Assembly (NCBI GenBank): GCA_010094025.1
Contig: ML991868.1
Span: 1 to 64,000 of the forward strand
Reading direction: 5' to 3'
DNA from: Viridothelium virens
Taxonomy: Eukaryota; Ascomycota; Dothideomycetes; Trypetheliales; Trypetheliaceae
DNA: 64,000 nt
A program made the translations under genes and the position numbers. Shown here in pieces: positions 46,442-58,472 of this stretch (positions within the stretch are counted from its first letter, which is position 1; every line of letters begins with the position of its first letter). The notes below the pieces were generated by a model. The model was given only the letters and a program-made list of their open reading frames with translations. It had not been told where the DNA came from and searched no databases.

Positions 46442-46874
46442 AGCTGAAGCTGTTTTTCTGATTTTGTAGAAACGTTGTTGTATGTGTGTGTTCGTGTAGT
46501 AGTTTGAGCAAGATTGTTTATCGACAATTCCGTGGGCTGATTATAATCTTTCAGCGCTTGCCACAGGCAGTCACGCCTTTCGCCGGGTACGAATCGGAGC
46601 ACCCGCAGTGGCCCCTTAGGCATCGGCGTCGGGTGGTAACGCGACGTCATTCGAATCACCTGGAAAAATTAGGTGGCACCGGTGGCGTATCACAAAAGCC
46701 GGAGCAGCCCTAGTAGTGTCGGTGGGGCAGCTCGCTTGATCGCATAGATCCGAGGCTTGGGTCTGGTGATAAGATAAGATGCGCGGACCAGAGCCAAAAA
46801 TCTCCTTACATCGCCGCCTGTTGCACGATAGCTTTGGTGTTGAACAAGTGCCACAAGGTCTTGTTCCGGCAATC
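46442..46874. promoter_or_regulatory. Divergent promoter of the I9 inhibitor and BMS1
   Basis: Contains AACGCGACGTCATT at about 46639-46652, which combines an ACGCG core and an ACGTCA (CRE-like) word. In-frame DNA upstream of the BMS1 start includes an earlier ATG at 46779, judged not to be used because homologues start at MSDQ. Confidence 0.35.
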
Positions 46875-49800
46875 ATGTCGGATCAAACTCACAAACCTCA
46901 TCGAGCAAAGAAAGAGAAGAAGACTCCAACATCAGGCCCCAATCCTAAGGCTTTCGCTTACGCTGCTCCTGGCCGAGCACAAAAACAAGCCGCCCGTTCC
47001 CATGATGTCAAGGAGAAACGTTTGCACGTACCGCTGGTCGATAGACTGCCAGAGGAAGCACCGCCGATTGTTGTTGGTATTGTCGGTCCTCCCGGCGTCG
47101 GAAAGACAACCCTCGTCAAGTCTCTTATTAGACGATATACCAAGCAAACACTGTCGCAACCTGTCGGGCCATTGACTGTGGTGACGAGCAAGAGACGGCG
47201 CCTGACATTCATCGAATGTCCAAGCGACAGTCTGGCAAGCATGATAGATCTTGCGAAGGTCGTGGATATCGTCTTGTTAATGATTGACGGGAACTACGGC
47301 TTCGAGATGGAAACGATGGAGTTTCTGAATATCCTATCTGCACAAGGCATGCCCGGTAACGTATTCGGCATCCTCACACATTTAGACCTTTTCCGAAAAC
47401 AAGATACATTGCGAACGCAGAAAAAGAGGCTTAAGCATCGTTTCTGGTCGGAGTTATACCAAGGCGCAAAGCTTTTCTATTTAAGCGGTGTAGTCAACGG
47501 AAGATATCCAGACCGCGAGATACACAATCTGTCCCGATTTCTCTCCGTTATGAAAAACCCTCGACCCCTTGTTTGGCGCAATTCCCATCCCTATTGCCTC
47601 GCGGACCGGTTCCTTGACCTTACTCCACCCACCTCCATCGAGTCCGACCCAAAATGCGATCGCACCATTGCTCTGTATGGCTACCTTCGCGGTACTAACT
47701 TCTCCGCACAAGGCGCAAGAGTGCATGTTCCAGGCGTTGGCGACTTGAATGTCAGCACTATCGAAAAACTACCGGATCCGTGTCCAACACCATATCAGCA
47801 AATTGCAAAAGAGAAAGTAGAAGGTAAAAAGGAGAGGAGAAGACTGGGGGAAAAGCAGAAAGTGCTTTTTGCACCGATGAGTGATGTTGGGGGTGTCCTG
47901 ATTGACAAGGATGCGGTCTACATTGACGTGAAGACTAACACTTTTGACCGAGAGGCGGGAGGTGAACGTGGTCTCGGAGAACAGCTCATGTTTGGACTGC
48001 AGAGTGAAAGGAGATTACTAGGCGACAGTGAGAAAAGAGTAAGGTTGTTTAATGATGCGGAAGAAATGCAAGCATTAGAAGATGACGAGGAACGAGGAAA
48101 CAACGGGAGGGCGACGCGGAGAGATCCAAGAATACTTGATCGATTGGACGAGGATAGCCAAGAGGATGAAGGATTTGCTAGCGCAGACGAGGACGACGAA
48201 ATCAGAGAGGATGAAATCGAAGAACTAAGTTCCGAAATGGAGGACGCGGAAGAAGACCTCAAAGGAGACGGTATCTTGCATAAAAGTTCACATGGTGGTT
48301 TGCAGCGCCGAACTTCGAAAGATAAGGTAGTCGACGGTGATGTTGCGTTTGCCGACAGCGATTCAGACCTAGGGTCTATGTCTTCAGAGGAAGATGATGG
48401 AGTTTTGCATTGGAAGAGTGATCTGCCAGAGAAATCACGACGCCTCCATGACAGAAAAAGACCGTATCGCGTAACCGAACTTGCGAGATTAATTTATGAC
48501 GACTCAAAGACACCGGCTGAAGTTTTAAGGGCTTGGGCCGGTGCTTCAGAGGCTGAAGGAGCGGTGCAGATCGAAGGAGATGCTGAGAGAGTGGACGATG
48601 AGGACTTTTTCCGGAAAGTAGCTCTGAACGATGAAGAAAATGCCGAAGATCGCATGATCCCTGCCTATGATTATCGGAAGCTTGAAGAGAAATGGACTGA
48701 TGAAGCAAACATCGAAGTACTTCGCCGCCGGTTTGCCTTCACTAGCTTGCTTGAAGATGAGGCAAATGGACAGAGCAGCGATGACGAGGAGCGTCGGGGC
48801 TCAGGAATGGAAGATGAGGGCGACGGTGCATTCGAGGACCTGGAGACGGGCGAAGTACATGGCCAGCTAGATGCCGTTGCTCGGACTGAAGACCAAGCTC
48901 AAAATCTCGATGCTGAGCGTGAGCGCAATGCGCGGCGGAAGGAAGAGCTTCGGCTGCGATTCGAAGAAGAGGATCGAGAAGGCTTTGCAAATGATAGGGC
49001 GAAGGCGCGGAGGGAGAATGGTGGAGACGGAAGTGAAGATGAATTTGGTGAGGATGACTGGTACGATGCTCAAAAGGCTCAGATCCAAAAGCAGCTTGAC
49101 ATTAATCGAGCCGAATTCGATCAAATGGACGAATTATCACGGACTCGGGTCGAGGGTCATAAAGCCGGAACATATGCTAGGCTTGTACTCGAAAATGTCC
49201 CGTATGAGTTCTGCACGAACTTCAGTCCGCGCTTTCCACTTCTTATCGGGGGGTTGACACCCACAGAAGATCGCTTTGGATTTGTACAGGTCCGAATCAA
49301 GAGACACCGATGGCACAAGAAGATCCTTAAGACGAATGATCCACTCTTATTCTCCCTTGGCTGGCGCAGATTCCAGACAACACCACTTTACAGCATTTCG
49401 GACTCAAGAACACGAAACCGAATGTTGAAATATACCCCAGAGCACATGCACTGCTTTGGTACTTTCTACGGCCCTCTCATCGCGCCTAATACAGGATTCT
49501 GCTGTGTGCAGAGTCTATCGAACAAGAACCCAGGCTTTCGGGTGGCAGCTACAGGCGTTGTACTCAACGTGGACGAGAGTACGGAGATTGTCAAGAAGCT
49601 CAAACTCACGGGTCATCCGTATAAAATTTTCAAGAACACGGCTTTTATCAAAGACATGTTTGGAACTTCGCTCGAAATAGCTAAGTTCGAAGGAGCAAGC
49701 GTCAGAACTGTTTCTGGGGTAAGAGGCCAGATCAAGCGCGCTTTGAGCAAGCCAGAAGGTCACTTCCGGGCGACCTTTGAAGACAAGATCTTGATGAGCG

Positions 49801-50375
49801 ACATTGTTTTTCTACGAGCATGGTATCCAGTACGACCTCATCGATTCTATAACCCGGTCACCAATCTGTTAGACGGCCAGTATGATGCTGAACACAGGCA
49901 ATCTCACGAATGGCAGGGCATGCGTTTGACCGGTGAAGTTCGCGCCACTGAGGGAATTGCCATGCCGAAAGATCGCAACTCTGCATACAGACCTATTGAA
50001 CGGCCGAATCGACACTTCAATCCTCTCCGTATACCTCGTAAACTTCAAGCAGATCTACCATTCAAATCGCAGCCAGCAAATATGCTACCACAGCGGAGAA
50101 AGCCATACCTCCAGAAGCGCGCAGTGGTTGCTAGTAAAGAAGAGCGAAAGGCTCGGAACCTACTCCAGCAAGTCATGACGCTGAGGAATGAGAAGGTTGC
50201 AAAAAGACGAGCGAAGAAAGAGGAGAGAAAGGAGCCATACAGGAAGAAAATAGCTCAAAGTGAGGAGATGAGACGGGAGAGGGAAAAGAGAGAAAAGGAA
50301 GAGTATTGGAGGAGGGAAGGGAAGAAAAGGAAGAATCAGGACGCTGAAGGAGGGGGTGGAAAGAGAAAGAAATGA
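46875..50375 (+). CDS. BMS1: Ribosome biogenesis GTPase Bms1
   Basis: A single exon of 1,166 residues, standard size. Bms1 is the GTPase that delivers Rcl1 to the small-subunit processome and is needed for 18S rRNA maturation in the nucleolus. After a basic leader ([16 protein letters not shown]) the P-loop GPPGVGKTT lies at residues 71-79. THLDLF is the NKxD-equivalent. [10 protein letters not shown] and [11 protein letters not shown] mark the EF-Tu-like domain. A long acidic middle (about residues 410-780) is followed by the conserved C-terminal half with [40 protein letters not shown] and [17 protein letters not shown] lysine/arginine-rich coiled tail ends the protein. Confidence 0.97.
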   Translation: MSDQTHKPHRAKKEKKTPTSGPNPKAFAYAAPGRAQKQAARSHDVKEKRLHVPLVDRLPEEAPPIVVGIVGPPGVGKTTLVKSLIRRYTKQTLSQPVGPLTVVTSKRRRLTFIECPSDSLASMIDLAKVVDIVLLMIDGNYGFEMETMEFLNILSAQGMPGNVFGILTHLDLFRKQDTLRTQKKRLKHRFWSELYQGAKLFYLSGVVNGRYPDREIHNLSRFLSVMKNPRPLVWRNSHPYCLADRFLDLTPPTSIESDPKCDRTIALYGYLRGTNFSAQGARVHVPGVGDLNVSTIEKLPDPCPTPYQQIAKEKVEGKKERRRLGEKQKVLFAPMSDVGGVLIDKDAVYIDVKTNTFDREAGGERGLGEQLMFGLQSERRLLGDSEKRVRLFNDAEEMQALEDDEERGNNGRATRRDPRILDRLDEDSQEDEGFASADEDDEIREDEIEELSSEMEDAEEDLKGDGILHKSSHGGLQRRTSKDKVVDGDVAFADSDSDLGSMSSEEDDGVLHWKSDLPEKSRRLHDRKRPYRVTELARLIYDDSKTPAEVLRAWAGASEAEGAVQIEGDAERVDDEDFFRKVALNDEENAEDRMIPAYDYRKLEEKWTDEANIEVLRRRFAFTSLLEDEANGQSSDDEERRGSGMEDEGDGAFEDLETGEVHGQLDAVARTEDQAQNLDAERERNARRKEELRLRFEEEDREGFANDRAKARRENGGDGSEDEFGEDDWYDAQKAQIQKQLDINRAEFDQMDELSRTRVEGHKAGTYARLVLENVPYEFCTNFSPRFPLLIGGLTPTEDRFGFVQVRIKRHRWHKKILKTNDPLLFSLGWRRFQTTPLYSISDSRTRNRMLKYTPEHMHCFGTFYGPLIAPNTGFCCVQSLSNKNPGFRVAATGVVLNVDESTEIVKKLKLTGHPYKIFKNTAFIKDMFGTSLEIAKFEGASVRTVSGVRGQIKRALSKPEGHFRATFEDKILMSDIVFLRAWYPVRPHRFYNPVTNLLDGQYDAEHRQSHEWQGMRLTGEVRATEGIAMPKDRNSAYRPIERPNRHFNPLRIPRKLQADLPFKSQPANMLPQRRKPYLQKRAVVASKEERKARNLLQQVMTLRNEKVAKRRAKKEERKEPYRKKIAQSEEMRREREKREKEEYWRREGKKRKNQDAEGGGGKRKK

Positions 50376-51062
50376 TAGCTGTGCTCCTGGTAAAGCTTCA
50401 AACATTCTCATGCGTAGATGCCTACCTACCTTAATGTATGGTACATTTACATACCTGGTATCTAACGGTCCATTGCATGCACATAATGTTAATGTGCGTG
50501 CACATAGCATAAAGGCTGAAGTTCATGGTGTTGTGTTACTCGCACTTGCATCAATTGCGGAAGGCGGGCCCGGCGGGTCATCGGCCACCGGAAGCAGGGA
50601 ACATGGGACGGGAAAGACGTCAGAATTTGACGCGTGACCACGTGAAGCGCTTCACGGGTCCCTGGGAGGCGCCGATCGCCCCGCTTCCACGTCCACGTCC
50701 ACGTCTACGAGCAGGCGAGCAGTCTGGATAATCTCTTTGTTCCACCGGGTAGTCGCGCCTCGCTCACTGCTCGAGTCCGATCCTTACAAAAATATCCTCT
50801 GTTCTCTAGAACGAGTGCTAATATTTCAGCTCCTGCACTGATATCCCATATAGTACGAAGCTGACACCCTTCGCCGCCGCGCGTGCTCACCGTGAATGCA
50901 CGATACCAGGGTACCCAGAAGGGAAAGTGGGTGACGTTGACTTGATCGTCGCGCCAGCACCGTCCGCTTGTCCCAACCACCAACAATCAACTCTCCGCCG
51001 CGACAAAAGACTCAGTATCCTTAGCAAAATTCGGTGTCAGCACCAGGAGCCCGGTCCGTTCC
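50376..51062. promoter_or_regulatory. Promoter of the Whi5/Nrm1-like gene with ACGCGT-N3-CACGTG
   Basis: At 50630-50644 ACGCGT, GAC and CACGTG follow one another. The CACGTG overlaps a perfect 16-base palindrome CGTGAAGCGCTTCACG at 50641-50656. ACGCGT is the MluI cell-cycle box bound by MBF; yeast NRM1 is itself an MBF target. Binding here is inferred. A CCACGTC tandem lies at about 50688-50705. Confidence 0.5.
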
Positions 51063-52782
51063 ATGGAAACCCTGGGTGCAGCCATTTCTGTGCCTACATC
51101 CACCGCAATCGCTCAGATGCGCGATCCTGAACCGACGCGGTCGGCCCTCATCCCCGCTAATTCGCGTGTGCTCACACATGATAAATCCCCAAGAGGACGC
51201 GCAACGGAGCTCGACCTGACTTCAAACGCTGTTGGTCAGCCACTTCATCAATCGTTGCCTCATTCCCAGGATTCCAACAACTCTTTTTCATCCTTTGCGA
51301 GTAGTGTTCTCCCAAGATTCCAAGCTTCATCCAGCAACGTCTCTCAGCTCACCGATGTGACCATTCCTTCATCTGTCGCATCTTTCGAACGAGGCGATAG
51401 TCAAATAGAAATGTCCCGAGCTGGGCAACTTCCTCAGGTTTCCTCGGCTGACTGGCGTCCGGCGCCTGCGGGATTACCTGTGACACCGCATGTCGAAACG
51501 AAGGTAAAAGACAGGCCACTGGGGAATGGTCCAAGTAGCGACACCAGTCCTGCGAGCTTGAGCTCCCCTGCCTCTGTTGGAGGAACCAAAAGAACCTCGA
51601 GCGGAATGACAAAACGACCCCTTTCTTCTCATGGATTGCCTCTCAGCGGGCATGCTGGTCATTCAAGAACCAATAGCGCTCAGTCGAGTGCGAGCCGTAC
51701 AGGAAGTGTATGTGAATTCGTTTGAGCACCAGAACTTCTAACAGTTGCTGACCGTTAACATGTAGCTCGCAGCGGAGCTGAAGACCAAACTAACCTATGC
51801 AATGCTCAAGGTCAACAATGGCTGGCAAAAGAACAACCTTGCTCAGATTGAGCAACTCACTTCTCAAAAAGCCTCCCCAACTTCAGCTACATTTCGTGAA
51901 AACGTCTCCCGACTTGGCTACGCTTCTCCTCGCTCTGTTGCGCCTAATGGAATGCGTCGAGTCAGTGGCGACTCCTCAGATTCAGATTCCTACATAGGCT
52001 CGCCAAATACTGGCAATTTCACTCCAATCAGCGGGTCCAAAGCTCGGTTCGTGGGTGGAGCGTCCTCGCCTCCACAGATGCATTCATGGTCCTCGCGATC
52101 AATTCCGCAGAACCCATATGGTAAACCGGCCGCTGCTCCTGGGGTCATTGCCGCACATAGCAATCTCGCCGCCGCAACTTCCAAACCTGTCCTGGCTCCT
52201 CCAGCTGATATAGCTCCGGCTTCACGTGCACGCCGATCGGAAACGTCATCCTATCGACCGCCCTCCCTTCCTGGTCACCAGCACAAACATAAACAACCCG
52301 CCGGCTTGCGTGGACCACAGACGCCTAACCAAAATCCTCGCGCGACTCTCATCCGCACGCCGATAGAACAAGCAAAGGCAGAGAAGGATGCTCTGGATAC
52401 GTTGATGTTTATGAGTAGTCCGGGGAACTCGGCATACTATGCCCATACTAGCCACAGTTCTAGAGGCCAGCCAAGTCCGCTGGGAATAGAGGCGAGGCGA
52501 ACAGTAGGATTTGGAGGAATACAGTCAGCGGGAACGCCAGCTCAAAGGTAAATAAATTCGAGATCTTCTTGCTGATATTCAAGTAATCATGTCTGTGGAC
52601 ACAATTCTGACAAATTCGGCAGCACGAGTAGCAGCAGTGCAGCAGTCAGTCCTGGTGGCCTTGCCCGAAATTTCACACACATCCGCAAGCCGCCTAGAGA
52701 AGTTGCACGCATATTGGATGAGATAGAGGACGAGGACAGCGATAGAGAGGAGGGCTTGACCGGACCGAGAATCCGTGGTTGA
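51063..52782 (+). CDS. Whi5/Nrm1-like G1/S transcription repressor
   Basis: Three exons, 51063-51707, 51766-52547 and 52623-52782, give 528 residues, mostly disordered and S/P-rich. Directly after the first intron comes a Whi5-type helix, LAAELKTKLTYAMLKVNNGW, the segment that defines the family. Further on AEKDALDTLMFMSSPGNSAY fits the short motif by which Whi5/Nrm1 proteins bind SBF/MBF (acidic residue, hydrophobic run, then SP). Numerous SP sites are consistent with CDK control. The last exon encodes a serine run and REVARILDEIEDEDSD. Yeast Whi5 and Nrm1 keep G1/S genes off before Start or after S-phase entry respectively; which of the two this represents is not decidable. Confidence 0.75.
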
Positions 52783-53719
52783 TGCTATTAACTGATTTGA
52801 ACTTTCCTGGTCTCCTGGACCTGACCGGAAGTTGCGGTGTCTCTTCGAGCTCACCAAACATGACGCCTTTGCGTTCTGAATATGTCCAATGATCGGCTCA
52901 ATTTCAATGCTGAATTCCATCCGTCGAACGACATCGTCACCGTCTTCAGTTCCAGCGACGACGATATCAAAACCTGCGGCATTTTTAACATAGATAATTA
53001 CTGCTTCTGGGGACATTGCCTGGATGCTGAATTTGAAAATCTGTCTCACTGCGAAGCTTGCATGCACGGGGTGTATTGCTCGTCAGGGACCATTGGGGCC
53101 ATGCTTGTTTCAAAATTTCCCATTTGCCTTGATACCATTGCCAACCATTTCTCTGGACCTTCTCAAAGCATGATGAAGGTACTAGGTGATATTCTGGCAT
53201 CATTTCACTGGGTACGGAGTACCTGTGCTCTTTTTCTTGCGTCCTTCAGCGGTCCTGTCTGCATGCTGAGGACTCACGATATTCGATAGTCGCAAGCGTG
53301 AGCATGAGCTCCATGGACGATTGTTAAGACGTCGGTGGCGTCACATAATGCCCAGACTCTCCCCAGGATATGATTCTGGGGTCATTTTGTATATAGCTCG
53401 ATTTTGAATTTTGTAGACTCAATTGAAACAAAGAGGTTTGACATAGAAGCTCGTTGTCCACAACAAAATAAGCACCGAATTATCTCCGAATTGGAAACGG
53501 TAATCCCATACCCCACAACGGCACCGAGCTTCCCCTGCAAACAACGTCAGAGCATCCTAGTGACGTCCGAGAAGCCCGACATGCAAAGCCTATGGCTTCC
53601 TATGCTCTCTCCTACTCATTCATTAACGGGCCGAGTCCTGAATTCTGGGTTCTGGGTACATTTGTTGAAAGTTAAATAACACAGTCCACCGCCATTGGCG
53701 GGCAGTGTCAATTGTTGAT
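52783..53719. other. Gene-free stretch
   Basis: 0.9 kb including the 3' region of the Whi5-like gene and the ACH1 promoter. A 135-codon frame at 52882-53289 overlaps a minus-strand frame and has no domain or splice support. Confidence 0.4.
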
Positions 53720-55509
53720 ATGGCTTCCGCAATGTTGAAGTCAAGAGTGCGCAGACCCTCGTATTTGAACAAGTTGCGCAAGGCTGAGGATCTCATCGAT
53801 CTATTCCCCCACAACAGTTATATCGGATGGTAAGCTTTCGCTCTCCAGTAGCTGGCGAATCATTGCATTGTAGTTTTCCCCTGATATGAGCACTCAAATC
53901 CTTCTTTAGAAGAAAGTCATATATCTTACAAACGTCGAATTTTCCTTTCATAGACTTGTAACAGAAGCTGAAAGTGTATAGGTCGGGTTTTACAGGTGTT
54001 GGCTATCCTAAGAAAATCCCTTCGGCCCTCGCGGAACATGTCGAAAAGAACAATTTACAAGGCAAACTCAAATACAATCTCTTTGTCGGAGCATCCTCAG
54101 GAGCGGAGACTGAAAATCGTTGGGCCCGGTTGAATATGATCGAGCGGCGAAGCCCGCATCAGGTCGGTAAAGAGATAGCAAAAGGGATCAATAATGGTAA
54201 CATCAAGTTCTTTGACAAGCACTTGAGTATGTTTCCGGTGGATTTGATGTACGGATACTATACAAAGGAAAAGGAGAAAAATAAATTAGATGTGACTATC
54301 GTGCGTTCCCTTGGCAATGGTATCATATCGAAGTGCAAAATGGCTGAATAGCAAGAATAGGTCGAAGCAAGCGCCATCACTGAGGACGGTGGAATCATTC
54401 CCGGCGCCAGTGTAGGCGCAAGTCCAGAATTGGTTCAGATGGCTGATAAGATCATAATCGAGGTCAACACAGCCGCTCCATCCTTTGAGGGCCTTCACGA
54501 CATCACAATGACAGACCTTCCACCAAATCGAAAACCGTACCTCATTATGGCACCAGAAGACCGGATCGGAACACCTCACATACCCGTCGACCCGGAAAAG
54601 GTCATTGCAATCGTCGAGTCCGACTACCCCGATCAAACCCAGCCAAACGCCCCAGAAGACGACACCTCCCGCGCCATCGCCTCCAACCTGATTGAATTCC
54701 TCAAGCACGAAGTCTCACACGGCCGGCTCCCGAGCAACCTCCTCCCCATCCAATCCGGCATCGGCAACATCGCCAACGCCGTGGTCGGCGGCCTCGCCTC
54801 AGGCGGCGCCGCCTTCAAGCACCTGAAAGTCTGGACCGAGGTGCTGCAAGACTCCTTCCTCGACCTCTTCGACAGCGGCCATCTCGACTTCGCCACCGCG
54901 ACCAGCATCCGCTTTTCGCCCGACGGCTTCCGCCGGTTCTACGAGGGCTGGGACGCGTACCACTCGAAGCTGCTGCTGCGGTCGCAGCAGGTCTCGAACT
55001 CGCCGGAGATCATCCGGCGGCTGGGTGTGATTGGCATGAATACGCCGGTGGAGGTGGATATCTATGCGCATGCGAATAGTACGTGTGTGATGGGCTCCCG
55101 CATGCTGAATGGGCTGGGGGGTTCGGCGGATTTTTTGAGGAGCAGTAAGTATAGTATCATGCACACCCCTAGCACACGGCCGAGCAAGACGGACCCGACG
55201 GGGGTGAGCTGTATCGTGCCGATGTGTACGCATGTGGATCAGACGGAGCACGATCTTGATGTCGTGGTGACGGAGCAGGGACTTGCGGATGTGAGAGGGC
55301 TGAGCCCACGGGAAAGGGCAAGGGTGATCATTAAAGAGACGGCGCATCCGGACTATCGACCCATCTTGCAGGATTATTTCGATCGGGCGGAGTTCGAGTG
55401 CTTGAAGAAGGGTTGGGGGCATGAGCCGCACCTGTTGTTCCAGGCGTTTGACATGCACAGGAACTTGCAGGAGAAGGGAACGATGAAGATTGAGAAGTGG
55501 GCGAGTTGA
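53720..55509 (+). CDS. ACH1: Acetyl-CoA hydrolase / succinyl-CoA:acetate CoA-transferase Ach1
   Basis: A mitochondrial enzyme that mainly moves CoA from succinyl-CoA to acetate and so helps in acetate and propionate handling. Three exons, 53720-53829, 53982-54300 and 54361-55509, give 525 residues, the usual length. The start [19 protein letters not shown] is short and basic as in orthologues. The CoA-transferase domain includes [11 protein letters not shown] (Trp codon completed across the first intron), [36 protein letters not shown] formed at the second junction, [10 protein letters not shown], and [20 protein letters not shown] followed by [18 protein letters not shown]. The first intron is unusually long for this window (152 bp). 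The second half has strong C/G third-position bias from about 54660. Confidence 0.95.
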
Positions 55510-56807
55510 GGTTCGATGAGACGAGACAAATGACGGAAAAGAGTGAATGGACAGGATTCCGAAATTTTAAAGGCAAAAGTTGGGTTGAATGAAATCCCTG
55601 GAAATCAAATACTAGCTCTCGAAACACAGCAACGAGTGCAGGAAGAAGCTTGCGTCAGATCTTCGCTGACGAGCATATACGACACCTTGGCAACCAACCT
55701 TCCGGCTCGATGATTCGACTGTATATTAACATTTCGTAGTAGATCAAAAGTCATAGACGTGGACCCATTCTGTGTATATCGTTTCGAGCTCCCCACAAGA
55801 GGATTTTCCGCATGTGAGTGGGTATACTGTTGTTGTCGCATACATTATACACCCCTCTGTGGAATGACTTTCGTTCCTCAATCCGTGCCCCGCATTGAAA
55901 TTACATCACTAGCAATAATTCGGAGATTTTATATCACTCTTCAAAGGTCTAGTAACCCGGATACAAGGTTTCCTAAGCTTCTAAGCTATTATAATGATGT
56001 TTGAAGATATTTGAACTGAACCAGATACAAGCGATGCCATACTCCTGACGATAAATGTCGGGCTTCACACGGTGAGTTGATCTCTCCATTATTGTTTTAT
56101 CGTGTCAATTACGGGACGGATCCGATATAGCAAGTGGAATGTGATGACCACCGTGAAAAGACCGGAATATGATTATCGATGGGACTCTATGATAAACAGC
56201 AGTCGACAATTGGAGCAAAAAGAGCTCGTTCAACCGTTACCCATCATTGGGTTTTCCATCAACCAATACACGTGCGTCTACCTGCCCAAGGTAAGTTACC
56301 CTTGCCGAGGGATCGCAACTGCGCACAAGAGGGGTACGCTACGAACTACATGCTACTCTCCGTTGCCGACCAGCCGGAGCGAATCAAGTGTACTCCCTCG
56401 TTCCCGATGTATGGTCTACTAGGCAAGCAAAGAGATAAGGTATATATTTGGATCATAAGTCCATTTTGAACCTATTGCATCATTCCTCAATTTCCGTTTC
56501 GTATTTCAGCATTCTTGTTATAGGCCATATATCTACCTTCACCTACGTGTATTAAATTTGCTTTCTGAGCCGGTTTACTGAGGCGAGGTGAGTTTTCCCT
56601 AAATACAAGATCAAAAGGAGCACCCCCATATCACCATTTTCTAGACTTAACTCCCTGGTTACGTTTAGTATAGAGTGTAGTAGGTCATGAATTGGGAAAT
56701 CGCTATATCATGAACCTTTTTTGCCTCTTGTCTATTTGCTGCTACGACGTCAGTGGGTTGAGCTGTACTTGATGATCTAATGCATTGATAGACTTTTTCT
56801 CCAAGGT
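55510..56807. other. Gene-free stretch, promoter of the OYE-like gene
   Basis: 1.3 kb. Between 56179 and 56469 a frame contains a protein-like stretch (GYATNYMLLSVADQPERIKC) but no family or exon partner was found, so it is not called. One CCGAGG (CCTCGG on the other strand) lies at 56305-56310. Confidence 0.4.
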
Positions 56808-58376
56808 ATGGAGTACGATATGAGTACTGGCAAGGGGATACCCCCACCGCCTCCTGCCGACTACGACACCATCAAGGACTCTAGAGGTGGTGATGCGCGT
56901 ATTGCTGGTTCTGCTGCCGATCCTGCTCCCCTGAAGGAAAGTATAACCTTCCCCTTCTCCGGACGTACAGCAAAGAATCGATTCCTAAAAGCGCCGATGA
57001 CGGAGAGATTGTGCCACTGGAACAAAGAAGGAGAAGATATCGTAAGAGCTGTCTTTCTCCTTTCTCTATCTTCATAACCCCGTCCTTTTCCCTAGAAAGA
57101 TCTACAGCGACAACCATCCACCCACTCACTCGCCGCCCCTCGCAGTCCTCCCGCGGCATCCCCAGCGACGAGCTCATCCGCCTCTACGCCTTCTGGGGCC
57201 AAGGCGACATCGGCATTATCGTCGGCGGCAACCTAATGGTATCCTACTCCGCGGTCGAAGCCTACGGCAACCCCATCTTCGTCGACAACCACGACGGCCG
57301 CCTCGCCGCCTACCGCCGGCTTGCCGCAGCCGCCAAAGCCCACGGCTCCCTCTTCATCTCGCAGCTCTCGCATCCGGGACGTCAGGGCAACAAGGCGCTG
57401 AACCCGCATCCGGTCTCGGCGTCGGACGTGCACCTCACGATTGCGTGGGCGGGCAACGAGTTTGCGAAGCCGCGGCCCCTCAATAAGGCCGAGATCAGAG
57501 GCGTGGTGGAGAGCTTTGCGGAGAGTGCAAGGTGGTGCCATGAGGCGGGGTATGATGGCGTGCAGATTCATTGCGCGCATGGGTATCTGTTGGCGCAGTT
57601 TCTGAGCTTTACGACGAATAAGCGGGAGGATGAGTACGGTGGGAGTTTGGAGAATCGGGCGAGAATTGTGTTTGAGATTATTGAGGAGGTGAGGAGGAGA
57701 GTGCCGGATCCGGGGTTTATCATTTGTGTGAAGTTGAACAGTGTCGAATTCCAGGCTGGGGGGTTCACGCCGGAGGATTCGCGGAAGTTGTGTGTCATGT
57801 TGGAGGAGGCGAGAGTGGATTTCGTGGATATGAGTGGAGGCACATTTGAAGGGAGGGCCTTTGAACACAAGAAGGAATCTACAAAAGCGAGGGAAGCGTA
57901 TTTTATTGAGTTTGCAGAAACGTTACGACCGATGCTGAAGAAGACGAAGGTCTACGTTACGGGAGGGTTTAGGACCGTAGGAGGTATGGTTAAAGCCCTC
58001 AATGATGGGGCGTTGGATGGGGTCGGTCTCGGAAGACCCTTGAGCATGGAGCCTTTCTTGTGCAAGGAAATGTTAGAAGGCAAGATCACAGGAGCTATTG
58101 AAAATAAGATGCCGCTACCCAATCATACACAGGTAAGACGTTTAAGTTACAAGCACAAGAATCTTGACTAACACAAGAAAGGCAAGCGGAACGCAATTAC
58201 ATCAATTAGGAAGAGGAGAAGAAATGACAAGTGACTTGAGTGACGAAGCAGAAGTTAAGAGATGGCTTGAGGCCAACGAAAAGGAGACGGAAAGGAAGAA
58301 GAGCATCTTACCAAAAGTTGATTCTAGTGGCTATCCTCTTATCAAGGCACAGGCTGGGTTCGCATTTCTAAAGTAG
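56808..58376 (+). CDS. NADH:flavin oxidoreductase / old-yellow-enzyme family
   Basis: Three exons, 56808-57041, 57146-58132 and 58182-58376, give about 471 residues. Members use FMN and NAD(P)H to reduce activated C=C bonds, and some act on unsaturated acyl-CoA esters. The TIM-barrel start is TFPFSGRTAKNRFLKAPMTERLCHW. After the first intron come RGIPSDELIRLYAFWGQGDIG, FISQLSHPGRQ, YDGVQIHCAHGYLLAQFLS and NKREDEYGGSLENRARIVFEI, with the His-Gly substrate loop and the conserved YGGSxENR. VYVTGGFRT and DGVGLGRPL bind FMN phosphate. The last exon adds a charged tail about 65 residues long. Only 97 bp separate its stop from that of the convergent thiolase gene. Natural substrate unknown. Confidence 0.88.
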
Positions 58377-58472
58377 AGTGCCAGTACAGTTCTGTAATCT
58401 CGTGCTTTCGAAATACGTACATACATGCGAACATACATACATAGAACTGGCCAATCATCAAAGCATAACTTT

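Noticed and set aside
46779-46874. In-frame upstream ATG of BMS1 adding 32 residues
   Set aside because: Bms1 orthologues start at the [16 protein letters not shown]-type basic leader.
52882-53289. 135-codon plus-strand frame in the Whi5-ACH1 spacer
   Set aside because: Overlaps another long frame on the minus strand; no domain, no conserved words.
54799-55458. Minus-strand 219-codon frame
   Set aside because: Antisense shadow of ACH1 caused by strong GC bias at third positions.
56179-56469. Possible orphan exon (GYATNYMLLSVADQPERIKC)
   Set aside because: Looks protein-like but no family was recognised and no splice partner found.
57233-57868. Minus-strand 211-codon frame
   Set aside because: Antisense shadow of the OYE-like gene.
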